33,058 nt of DNA. Source: Streptomyces palmae (GTDB lineage Bacteria > Actinomycetota > Actinomycetes > Streptomycetales > Streptomycetaceae). The DNA lies in NCBI RefSeq assembly GCF_004684805.1, contig NZ_SRID01000030.1:1-33058 (forward strand), read 5' to 3'. This document shows, piece by piece, positions 1-6,770 of the stretch. The position numbers and the translations under genes were made by a program. The notes under the pieces were generated by a model that was not told where the DNA came from, ran no database searches, and saw only the letters and a program-made list of their open reading frames with translations. How positions within the stretch are numbered: position 1 is the stretch's first letter; every line of letters starts with the position of its first letter.

Positions 1-13
1 GGGGCAGGGGGGG

Positions 14-1204
14 TCAGTGGTGGAGGAGCACCAGGTCGTCGCGGTGGACCACCTCGCGCTCGTAGGCCGCGCCCAGCTCCCGCGCGAGGTCCCGGGTGGA
101 CCGGCCGATCAGCCGGGGGATCTCCTTGGCGTCGAAGCTGACCAGGCCGCGCGCCACCGCCCGGCCCCCGGTGTCCCGCAGCTCGACCGGGTCGCCGGCG
201 GAGAAGTCGCCCTCCACCCCGGCGATGCCCGCGGGCAGCAGCGAGCCGCCGCGCTCCACCACGGCCCGTACCGCGCCCTCGTCCAGGGTGAGGGCCCCGC
301 GCGGCGCGGAGGCGTGGGCGAGCCAGAGCAGCCGGTCCCGGGAGCGGCGGCCGGTGCGGTGGAAGTAGGTGCCGGTCGGGCGGCCCAGCAGCGCGTCGGC
401 GGCCTGGCTGGCGGCGGTGAGGACGACCGGGATGCCGGCCGCGGCGGCGATCCGGGCCGCCTCGACCTTGGTCACCATGCCCCCGGTGCCCACCCCGGCC
501 CGTCCGGCGCTGCCGATGGACACCCCGGCCAGCTCGGCCGGGCCCCTGACCTCGGCGATCCGGGAGGTGCCGGGGGTGCTGGGGTCGCCGTCGTAGAGGC
601 CGTCCACATCGGAGAGCAGGACCAGCAGGTCGGCCCGGACCAGGTGGGCCACCAGGGCGGCGAGCCGGTCGTTGTCGCCGAACCTGATCTCGTCGGTGGC
701 CACCGTGTCGTTCTCGTTGACGATCGGCACCGCGCCCATCGCCAGCAGCTGGTCCAGGGTGCGGCAGGCGTTGCGGTAGTGCGCGCGGCGGCTGGTGTCG
801 TCGGTGGTGAGCAGGATCTGCCCGACCCGGCGGCCGTAGCGGGCGAAGGAGGCGGTGTACCGGGCGACCAGCAGACCCTGGCCCACGCTGGCGGCGGCCT
901 GCTGGCGGGCCAGGTCGCGGGGGCGCCGGTCCAGGCCCAGCGGGGCCAGCCCGGCGGCGATCGCGCCGGAGGAGACCAGCACGATCTCCTTGTCGCCCTC
1001 GCCCGGCTCCGCCCCGCGTCCCTCCAAGATCTTGGCGAGCGCGTCCACCAGCGCGTCCACCCGGTCCGCGTCCAGCCCACCGGCCGCGGTGGTGAGGGAG
1101 GAGGAGCCGACCTTGACCACGATCCTGCGGGCCGCGAGCACCTCCCCGCGCACCTCCCCGGCCCCCTGTCGGGAGGAGCCCTCGGTCCCGTCCTGCGCTG
1201 CCAC
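14..1204 (-). CDS. proB: Glutamate 5-kinase (ProB)
   Basis: Phosphorylates L-glutamate with ATP to gamma-glutamyl phosphate, the first step of proline synthesis in the cytoplasm. The 396-residue protein has the amino-acid-kinase fold: KVGSSS at residues 31-36, VSSGAIAAG around 77-85, the glutamate-binding NENDTVAT at 163-170 followed by FGDNDRL (175-181), LLSDVDGLY (196-204), and the nucleotide-binding GTGGMVTK (239-246). A C-terminal PUA domain (about 302-385) is present, as in long-form bacterial ProB. The GTG start has a GGGGA ribosome-binding site about 5 nt upstream; the first 25 residues are a poorly conserved extension. In many streptomycetes proB lies close to obgE on the same strand; here an oppositely oriented wall-polymer gene and two terminators separate them, so proB must have its own promoter in the divergent gap to its right. 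The downstream gene (proA would be expected) lies outside the window. Confidence 0.97.
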   Translation of the reverse strand: MAAQDGTEGSSRQGAGEVRGEVLAARRIVVKVGSSSLTTAAGGLDADRVDALVDALAKILEGRGAEPGEGDKEIVLVSSGAIAAGLAPLGLDRRPRDLARQQAAASVGQGLLVARYTASFARYGRRVGQILLTTDDTSRRAHYRNACRTLDQLLAMGAVPIVNENDTVATDEIRFGDNDRLAALVAHLVRADLLVLLSDVDGLYDGDPSTPGTSRIAEVRGPAELAGVSIGSAGRAGVGTGGMVTKVEAARIAAAAGIPVVLTAASQAADALLGRPTGTYFHRTGRRSRDRLLWLAHASAPRGALTLDEGAVRAVVERGGSLLPAGIAGVEGDFSAGDPVELRDTGGRAVARGLVSFDAKEIPRLIGRSTRDLARELGAAYEREVVHRDDLVLLHH

Positions 1205-1570
1205 GCCCGTCCCCTGCCTCTACTTGCCTCGTGCCGGTACTCGATGTGCTCGGTCGTGCTGGGTCGCACTCGGTCCGATCGCCCCCGGCAGAACCGCACC
1301 CGGGGCCTCGACCGCTCCGCAGCCCGCAATCTACGGCAGTCCACCTGGTGTGCGCCGCCGCGTTCCGACCGGCGGACGATGGAGCACTTTGCCCTGATTA
1401 AGGGTGATTGATGCCACCGTAGATTGTCACCGGCCCCGCCCGCGTCATACGGTCAGTGGTCGGCTTGTTCCACAACCCCAGGCGACGCTCAGGCGTCAGC
1501 GCGGGGAATGCGTGGCCAACCCCACATCGCCATAACTTCCGTCCCGCTTCTCCTGCCAGGAGCCCACCCA
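1205..1570. promoter_or_regulatory. Divergent promoter region between proB and the wall-polymer gene
   Basis: This 366-bp gap separates the two divergent starts and has no credible gene. Reading frames cross it, but they belong to extensions of the flanking genes without ribosome-binding sites. It holds the only AT-richer patch in the area (about 1390-1426) and a perfect 10-bp inverted repeat (separate entry). Both transcription units on either side must start here. I see no convincing TTGACA-type -35 box. Confidence 0.6.
1327..1426. promoter_or_regulatory. Paired CCGTAGATTG elements, one facing each divergent gene
   Basis: CAATCTACGG at 1327-1336 and CCGTAGATTG at 1417-1426 are perfect reverse complements, 80 bp apart. 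Each therefore reads CCGTAGATTG in the direction of the gene it faces: 122 nt before the proB start and 144 nt before the GTG at 1571. The TAGATT inside fits the actinobacterial -10 pattern TAnnnT, so these could be two -10 regions or two halves of one operator. Seen directly: the repeat and its symmetry. Inferred: the regulatory role. Confidence 0.45.
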
Positions 1571-3652
1571 GTGCCCTCTGCCGGAACCTCCTCCCGCCGA
1601 GCCGTACAGCTGGCGGCGCTGATCGCGATGGTGGTGTTCTTCACCGCCCAGCTGATCGGAGCCGTGCTCCCGAACGTACCGCTCCTCATCGCCGCCTCGG
1701 CGGGGGGACTCGCGCTCGATCTGTTCCTCCAGCACCAGCAGCCCGGCCTGCTCTCCCTGCTGAGCAAGATCCGCTTCGACGTCACGGTGCGACAGCTGCT
1801 CCGCGACATGCTCCTCCTGGTCGGACTGCTGCGCATCGACGGCATCGACCCGCTGCACGAGCACGCGCCGCTCACCGTCGGACTGCTGCTCTTCTACGTC
1901 GTCCACTTCGCCTGCCAGGCCGCCGCGGTGCTGGTGCGCCGCGTCCGGCAGCTGCCGTTCGTGACGCGCAACATCGACGCCTCCGCGCTGCGGCTGAGCG
2001 ACGCGCCGCCGCGCCTGTTCGCCCGCCAGCACGCCCGCCGGCTGCTGCGCCTGGCGGTCCCGGCCACCACCGGTCTGCTGGTCACCGCGGCCACCGAGAA
2101 CGCCTGGTGGGGCATCGCGGGCCTGGGCGTCGCGGTCCTCGTCGGCCTGGCCGGCACCGCCCACCTGGCCACCTGGCTGCTGCCGCGCAAGCGCTCGGTG
2201 AGCGAGCAGAAGGCGCTGGAGTGGCTGGACCGCTGGCTGGCCGAGTACCAGCCGACGGTCGGCATGTACTTCTCCGGCGGCACCACCTCCGCGTACCAGG
2301 CGAACATGTGGCTCTCCACGCTCGCCGAGCTGGACGGCAACCCGATCATCGTGCTCCGTGAGCGCTTCATGGTGCAGAAGATCGACGCCACCGACATACC
2401 GATCATCTGCCTGCCCAAGGTCGCCAACGTGATGCGGCTGGAGCACTCGGCGCTCAAGGTGCTGCTGCACCCGGCGAACTCCGGCAAGACCTCGCAGGTG
2501 CTGCGGATACCGTCGATCAAGCACGCCTTCATCAACCACGGCGAGAGCGACAAGCTCTCCAGCTGCAACCCGTACGCCAAGGCGTACGACGAGGTGTGGG
2601 TCGCCGGGCCGGCCGCCCGCGACCGCTACCAGCAGGCCGACATCGGTGTGGACGACCGCGACGTGGTCGAGGTGGGCCGCCCGCAGCTGGCCCCCATCCG
2701 CCCCTACGCGGGCGCCCCGACCGGCGCGTTCACCAACGTGCTGTACGCGCCGACCTGGGAGGGCTGGGACGGCAACCCGGGCAACACCTCGGTCATGCTG
2801 GCGGGCGAGAACATCGTCCGCGCGCTGCTGGCCGACCCCGGGGTGCGCCTGATCTACAAGCCGCACCCGATGACCGGTTCGGTGGTGCCGAAGGCCGGTG
2901 CCGCCAACGAGCGGATCATGGCCATGATCCGGGAGGCCAACAGCAAGCGGAACGGTCCCCGCCCGGGTCCGGAGGCCGCCGCCGAGCTGGACCGCCGCAC
3001 CGAGGAGCTCACCCGGCTCACCACCACCTCCTTCCGCCCCGACGCGGACGAGCAGGAGCGGATGCGGCTGCAGGGCGCTCCGGAGCCCGGGCGGGCCGAC
3101 CGCGTGGAGCAGGCCACGACGGCCTGGGAGAACGCCTTCTGGGCCGCGCTGCCGGAGTGGGAGCACCAGATCGTCACCGGCCCCCGCCCGGCGATCTTCA
3201 ACTGCTTCAACCAGGCCGACCTGCTGATCAGCGATGTCTCCAGCGTGGTCTCGGACTACCTCACCAGCGAGAAGCCGTACGCGGTCGCGAACACCTCCGG
3301 GATGACCGAGGAGGAGTTCCGGGCCGCCTTCCCGACCGTGCGCGCGGCGACCATCCTCTCCCCGAAGGCGACCGGCGTGCCGGCGCTGCTGGAGTCGGTG
3401 CGCCAGCCCGCCAAGGACACGCTGGCCGCTGAGCGCGCCGCGCTGAAGGGGCACCTGCTCGGCCCGTCCGACCCGCCGTCCCTGGTCCGCTTCAACCGGG
3501 CCGCGCTCGAGCTGGCCGCCGAGGCCGAGGCCCGCCGGCTCCGGATGGCCGACCGGCTCGCCGACGAGTTCTCCGGCCTGAGCGGTGCGGTCGGTGCCGC
3601 CGAGGAGATGGAGATAGAGGCGGGCGGCTCGGAGGAGACCGCGGGGGTCTGA
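1571..3652 (+). CDS. Membrane-anchored CDP-glycerol glycerophosphotransferase-like protein
   Basis: Probably builds or extends a teichoic-acid-like phosphate-linked wall polymer. The start is set at the GTG at 1571, which has AGGAG 8 nt upstream and yields 693 residues. A TTG at 1424 would add 49 residues but lacks such a site. The N-terminal third is membrane-bound, with hydrophobic stretches near residues 12-35, 36-55, 102-123, 160-178 and 180-203. The C-terminal half resembles the CDP-glycerol glycerophosphotransferase family (Glyphos_transf): NHG at 322-324, YAPTWEG at 392-398, KPHP at 430-433, and DLLISDVSSVVSDYL around 550-564, the signature of TagB/TagF-type enzymes. Classical TagF proteins are peripheral, so the multi-pass N-terminus is a difference. 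In S. coelicolor, genes of this type between obg and proA, close to the mre cluster, have been linked to spore-wall glycopolymers; the position here is the same. The donor and acceptor cannot be read from sequence. It ends in a strong hairpin terminator. Confidence 0.85.
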   Translation: MPSAGTSSRRAVQLAALIAMVVFFTAQLIGAVLPNVPLLIAASAGGLALDLFLQHQQPGLLSLLSKIRFDVTVRQLLRDMLLLVGLLRIDGIDPLHEHAPLTVGLLLFYVVHFACQAAAVLVRRVRQLPFVTRNIDASALRLSDAPPRLFARQHARRLLRLAVPATTGLLVTAATENAWWGIAGLGVAVLVGLAGTAHLATWLLPRKRSVSEQKALEWLDRWLAEYQPTVGMYFSGGTTSAYQANMWLSTLAELDGNPIIVLRERFMVQKIDATDIPIICLPKVANVMRLEHSALKVLLHPANSGKTSQVLRIPSIKHAFINHGESDKLSSCNPYAKAYDEVWVAGPAARDRYQQADIGVDDRDVVEVGRPQLAPIRPYAGAPTGAFTNVLYAPTWEGWDGNPGNTSVMLAGENIVRALLADPGVRLIYKPHPMTGSVVPKAGAANERIMAMIREANSKRNGPRPGPEAAAELDRRTEELTRLTTTSFRPDADEQERMRLQGAPEPGRADRVEQATTAWENAFWAALPEWEHQIVTGPRPAIFNCFNQADLLISDVSSVVSDYLTSEKPYAVANTSGMTEEEFRAAFPTVRAATILSPKATGVPALLESVRQPAKDTLAAERAALKGHLLGPSDPPSLVRFNRAALELAAEAEARRLRMADRLADEFSGLSGAVGAAEEMEIEAGGSEETAGV

Positions 3653-3723
3653 GCGGCCCCGCCGCCAGGCCGTTCGAGCCGGTCGACCGGCTGATCCGGC
3701 TGATCCCGGCCAATCCGGCCATG

Positions 3724-3771
3724 ACACCGAAGGCCCTCGGAGGAGCAGTCCTCCGAGGGCCTTCGCCGTGT
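3724..3771 (+). terminator. Terminator of the wall-polymer gene
   Basis: A 17-bp stem (arms 3728-3744 and 3749-3765, loop GCAG) is extended by ACAC/GTGT past a 2-nt bulge. It begins 72 bp after the stop codon at 3652. There is no U-tract, as is usual in streptomycetes. Confidence 0.8.
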
Positions 3772-3797
3772 CCGGGGTCGTCGCCCGATGGCCACCG

Positions 3798-3843
3798 ATG
3801 GCCGCGTGACGCCCCCCGATGCCCGCGTGATGGCCGCGTGATG
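3798..3843. repeat. Short imperfect repeats, ATGSCCGCGTGAYG
   Basis: Three copies of ATG(G/C)CCGCGTGA(C/T)G lie at 3798-3811, 3819-3832 and 3830-3843, within a stretch rich in CGATG steps (about 3785-3865). They sit between the two convergent terminators. No function is evident. Confidence 0.5.
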
Positions 3844-3880
3844 CCCGCCCGATACCGGTCCGATGACCGCCCGAACCGGT

Positions 3881-3921
3881 CCGGCCCCGCCGGGCCCCCG
3901 TGGAGGGGCCGGCGGGGCCGG
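3881..3921 (-). terminator. Terminator downstream of obgE
   Basis: A 13-bp GC-only stem (3881-3893 with 3909-3921) has a further CCCC/GGGG pairing inside it and a short loop. It lies 34 bp past the obgE stop codon in the minus direction and closes the rplU-rpmA-obgE unit before the convergent neighbour. Confidence 0.7.
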
Positions 3922-3954
3922 TGGGGTCTGGCAGCGCCCGGGCGGGGCGGGCGG

Positions 3955-5391
3955 TCAGAAGGGACGGAACTCGTCGAACTCGCGATCGGACTCGTCGCGC
4001 TCCGCATCGCGGTCGCGGCGGCGCTGCGCGGCGGGGCGGGGGGCGTCGAAGCGGTGGTCCTCACCGCGCCGGCCGAGCATCTCCGCACCGGCCGCCAGGC
4101 TGGGCTCCCAGTCGAAGACCACCGCGTCGTCCTCGGAGCCGATGGCCACGCCGTCGCCGGCCTTGGCACCCGCCTTCACCAGCGCCTCCTCGACGCCGAG
4201 GCGGTTGAGCCGGTCGGCGAGGTAGCCGACCGCCTCGTCGTTGTTGAAGTCGGTCTGCCGCACCCAGCGCTCGGGCTTCTCGCCCCGCACCCGGAACAGG
4301 CCGTCCTCCTCCGCGGTGACGGTGAAGCCCGCGTCGTCCACCGCCTTGGGGCGGATGACGATCCGGGTCGCCTCCTCCACCGGCTTGGCGGCCCGCGCCT
4401 CGGCGACGATCTTCGCCAGCGCGAAGGACAGCTCCTTCAGCCCGGTCCGGGAGACGGCCGAGACCTCGAAGATCTCGAAGCCGCGGGCCTCCAGCTCCGG
4501 CCGGATGATGTCGGCCAGGTCCTTGCCGTCGGGGATGTCCACCTTGTTGAGGACGACCACCCGCGGCCGGTCGGACAGGCCGCCGTACGCGGACAGCTCG
4601 GCCTCGATGACGTCCAGGTCGGACAGCGGGTCGCGCTCGGACTCCAGGGTGGCGGTGTCCAGCACGTGCACCAGCACCGAGCAGCGCTCCACGTGCCGCA
4701 GGAACTCCAGGCCCAGGCCCTTGCCCTGGCTGGCGCCGGGGATCAGCCCGGGCACGTCCGCGATGGTGTAGACGGTCGCGCCGGCGGTCACCACGCCCAG
4801 GTTGGGCACCAGGGTGGTGAACGGGTAGTCGGCGATCTTGGGCTTGGCCGCGGAGAGCACCGAGATCAGCGAGGACTTGCCGGCGCTCGGGTAGCCGACC
4901 AGCGCCACGTCGGCGACGGTCTTGAGCTCCAGCACGATGTCCCCGGTCTGACCGGGCTCGCCCAGCAGCGCGAAGCCGGGGGCCTTGCGGCGGGCGGAGG
5001 CCAGGGCCGCGTTGCCCAGTCCGCCGCGACCGCCCTGGGCGGCCACGAAGCTGGTGCCCTGGCCCACCAGGTCGGCCAGGACGTTGCCCCGCTTGTCCAG
5101 CACCACGGTGCCGTCCGGCACCGGCAGCACCAGGTCCGTACCGTCCTTGCCGGAGCGGTTGCCGCCCTCGCCGGGCTTGCCGTTGGTGGCCTTGCGGTGC
5201 GGACTGTGGTGGTACTCGAGCAGCGTGGTGACGGACTGGTCGACGACCAGCAGCACATCGCCGCCCCGACCGCCGTTGCCGCCGTCCGGCCCGCCGAGCG
5301 GCTTGAACTTCTCGCGGTGCACGGAGGCGCAGCCATGGCCTCCGTTACCCGCGGCGACGTGCAGCTCGACGCGGTCCACGAAGGTGGTCAT
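3955..5391 (-). CDS. obgE: Obg family GTPase (ObgE/CgtA)
   Basis: Ribosome-associated GTPase involved in 50S maturation and growth control; in Streptomyces Obg is also tied to the onset of aerial growth. The 478-residue protein has a glycine-rich Obg fold at about 1-158 ([18 protein letters not shown]), G1 GYPSAGKS at 166-173, switch TT at 192-193, G3 DVPG at 212-215 and G4 NKVD at 282-285. A C-terminal OCT-type domain follows at about 345-425, then a charged tail. The ATG start has GGAGG 8 nt upstream. It is third in rplU-rpmA-obgE, 153 bp behind rpmA, with a strong hairpin in that gap that may lower its expression relative to the ribosomal proteins. All motifs needed for GTP binding are intact. 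Confidence 0.97.
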   Translation of the reverse strand: MTTFVDRVELHVAAGNGGHGCASVHREKFKPLGGPDGGNGGRGGDVLLVVDQSVTTLLEYHHSPHRKATNGKPGEGGNRSGKDGTDLVLPVPDGTVVLDKRGNVLADLVGQGTSFVAAQGGRGGLGNAALASARRKAPGFALLGEPGQTGDIVLELKTVADVALVGYPSAGKSSLISVLSAAKPKIADYPFTTLVPNLGVVTAGATVYTIADVPGLIPGASQGKGLGLEFLRHVERCSVLVHVLDTATLESERDPLSDLDVIEAELSAYGGLSDRPRVVVLNKVDIPDGKDLADIIRPELEARGFEIFEVSAVSRTGLKELSFALAKIVAEARAAKPVEEATRIVIRPKAVDDAGFTVTAEEDGLFRVRGEKPERWVRQTDFNNDEAVGYLADRLNRLGVEEALVKAGAKAGDGVAIGSEDDAVVFDWEPSLAAGAEMLGRRGEDHRFDAPRPAAQRRRDRDAERDESDREFDEFRPF

Positions 5392-5476
5392 TGCTGGTGC
5401 CTCCAGGATGAGGGTCGCCCCCGCGGCCGTGTACGGCCGGCGGGAGTCGTGGTCTGTGTCTTCACTCTTAACGCGC

Positions 5477-5521
5477 CGAGGGCGGACCCGCTTCCCACCC
5501 GGGAAGTGAGGTCCGCCCTCG
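5477..5521 (-). terminator. Intercistronic hairpin between rpmA and obgE
   Basis: Perfect 12-bp arms (5477-5488 and 5510-5521) enclose a second 6-bp stem CTTCCC/GGGAAG. It begins 24 nt past the rpmA stop and is followed in the minus direction by GCGTTAAGAG. No clear promoter follows before obgE, so it more likely acts as a partial terminator or RNA-processing and stability barrier than as a complete stop. Confidence 0.65.
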
Positions 5522-5544
5522 AAGCGTCGTTACGGGCTGATTAC

Positions 5545-5799
5545 TCAGGCGACCGGAACGATGTTCACGACCTTGCGGCCACGGTGGGTGCCGAACTGCA
5601 CCGCACCGGCGGCCAGCGCGAACAGCGTGTCATCGCCGCCGCGGCCGACACCCGTACCCGGGTGGAAGTGGGTGCCGCGCTGGCGGACCAGGATCTCACC
5701 GGCGTTGACGACCTGGCCGCCGAAGCGCTTGACGCCGAGCCGCTGAGCGTTGGAATCGCGACCGTTCCGAGTGGACGATGCGCCCTTCTTGTGTGCCAT
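5545..5799 (-). CDS. rpmA: 50S ribosomal protein L27
   Basis: Structural protein of the large ribosomal subunit whose N-terminus reaches the peptidyl-transferase centre. The 84-residue product starts [16 protein letters not shown], the mature-type N-terminus, with no Firmicutes-style cleavable extension. It carries the conserved [14 protein letters not shown] and HPG segments and has normal family length. The ATG is preceded closely by GAGGAGAG, and the gene starts 14 bp after rplU stops, so the two are co-transcribed. Confidence 0.98.
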   Translation of the reverse strand: MAHKKGASSTRNGRDSNAQRLGVKRFGGQVVNAGEILVRQRGTHFHPGTGVGRGGDDTLFALAAGAVQFGTHRGRKVVNIVPVA

Positions 5800-5813
5800 C
5801 TCTCCTCAGTCCC

Positions 5814-6134
5814 TTACTTCGCAGCAGCGTCGATCTTGGTGATCTTCAGCGCGGTGTGCAGCTGACGGTGACCGATCCGCTTGCGGTAGCCGGTCTTGTT
5901 CTTGTACTTCAGGATGTCGATCTTGGCACCCTTGTGGTGGTCCACAACCTCGGCGTGGACCTTCACACCGGCCAGGACCCACGGGTCGCTGGTGACCGCA
6001 TCGCCGTCGACCACGAGCAGGGTCGAGAGCTCGACGGTGTCGCCGACCTTGCTGGTGGAAATACGGTCAACCTCGATGACGTCGCCGACGGACACCTTCT
6101 GCTGGCGGCCACCGGTGCGCACGATCGCGTACAC
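5814..6134 (-). CDS. rplU: 50S ribosomal protein L21
   Basis: Large-subunit ribosomal protein binding 23S rRNA. The GTG at 6134 gives 106 residues beginning [10 protein letters not shown] after the initiator, which is the family's usual N-terminus and length. A purine-rich GAGAGAG lies 8-14 nt upstream. An in-frame ATG at 6179 would add 15 unconserved residues and is less likely. The C-terminus has [16 protein letters not shown], the conserved rRNA-binding signature. It is first gene of rplU-rpmA-obgE and is driven by the promoter at 6294-6323. Confidence 0.95.
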   Translation of the reverse strand: MYAIVRTGGRQQKVSVGDVIEVDRISTSKVGDTVELSTLLVVDGDAVTSDPWVLAGVKVHAEVVDHHKGAKIDILKYKNKTGYRKRIGHRQLHTALKITKIDAAAK

Positions 6135-6287
6135 GCGGAACTCTCTCTCGCTCGAAACGGAACCTCTGATGCCAGCCACTCACTGGGGCCCGGTCTCAAG
6201 AGAACGGGTCCGACAGATCCATGAGGACGAGCGGCCTCTCCCGGAGACCGGGAGGTGTTTGCTCAGGGGTGGGCGTACAGACGCCGA
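6135..6287 (-). other. 5' leader of rplU
   Basis: About 150 nt lie between the expected transcription start (near 6287) and the rplU GTG. The leader contains a perfect 7-bp hairpin, CTCCCGG/CCGGGAG with a 3-nt loop (6238-6254), and other GC-rich pairing. Such leaders on ribosomal-protein operons can be autoregulatory, but I cannot match this one to a known class. Confidence 0.4.
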
Positions 6288-6293
6288 GGGTCA

Positions 6294-6323
6294 AGATTAC
6301 GGGCCGACGCCCGGAAGGGTCAA
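6294..6323 (-). promoter_or_regulatory. Vegetative-type promoter of rplU-rpmA-obgE
   Basis: On the minus strand, TTGACC (6323-6318) and TAATCT (6299-6294) are separated by 18 bp. This matches the principal-sigma (HrdB-type) consensus TTGACN-TAnnnT. The start point would be about 6287. Confidence 0.75.
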
Positions 6324-6459
6324 ACCGGCGGGATCCGACCGCCCCGGGCGCGCCGCCCGCGCCGGAACGGGGTTGCCCCGTGGGACGCACCCAGGCCCGG
6401 TACGTCTCCATGGAACCCGCCGGAACCGGGCACGCGCCGGGTCCCGGCCCCGCGGGACA

Positions 6460-6591
6460 CGCCCAGGACGGTAGCGCCCAGGACCCGCACACGGGCCAGA
6501 GCGGTAGGCGCCGCGCAACACGCCAGGACAGTGCGGCCAGCCCAGCACAGCAGGGGCCCCGGGCCCGCACAGGCGCCAGGACGGTACGGCC
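6460..6591. repeat. Three imperfect direct repeats in the rne-rplU gap
   Basis: The gap from 6324 to 6715 has no credible gene. It contains three related units: CGCCCAGGACGGTAGCGCC (6460-6478), CGCCAGGACAGTGCGGCC (6521-6538) and CGCCAGGACGGTACGGCC (6574-6591), spaced 61 and 53 bp. On the minus strand each reads GGCC-(T/C)AC(C/T)GTCCTGGCG, and similarity continues for about 10 bp. They lie upstream of the rplU promoter. Their function is unknown. Confidence 0.5.
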
Positions 6592-6715
6592 CCGCGGGCC
6601 GTCGCCGGACGCGCCGGACGCACCTGTCCAGGGCGGCGTGCGGCCCGCCAGGGGCCGCGCCCAAGGGCCGGCGCGCCTGTACCGCGGTCCCCGCGGGCCC
6701 CTGGGCCCGCAAACG

Positions 6716-6754
6716 CGTCGCCCGCCCCGGCGGATGGTGCCGGGGCGGGCGACG
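6716..6754 (-). terminator. rne terminator
   Basis: A perfect 16-bp GC-rich stem (6716-6731 with 6739-6754) with a 7-nt loop lies 16 bp past the rne stop codon. A short TTT follows in the minus direction. Confidence 0.85.
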
Positions 6755-6770
6755 GGCCGAACGGGCGGGC

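Noticed and set aside
1424-1570. TTG-initiated N-terminal extension of the wall-polymer protein
   Set aside because: The 49 extra residues are unlike a membrane or signal segment and lack a good ribosome-binding site, whereas GTG 1571 has AGGAG at ideal spacing.
3721-5865. Long plus-strand open frame opposite obgE and rpmA
   Set aside because: It starts inside the terminator of the wall-polymer gene and crosses obgE, the obgE-rpmA hairpin and rpmA, all of which are well-supported minus-strand features.
6135-6179. 15-residue extension of L21
   Set aside because: L21 proteins begin at YAIV; the GTG at 6134 gives the normal 106-residue length.
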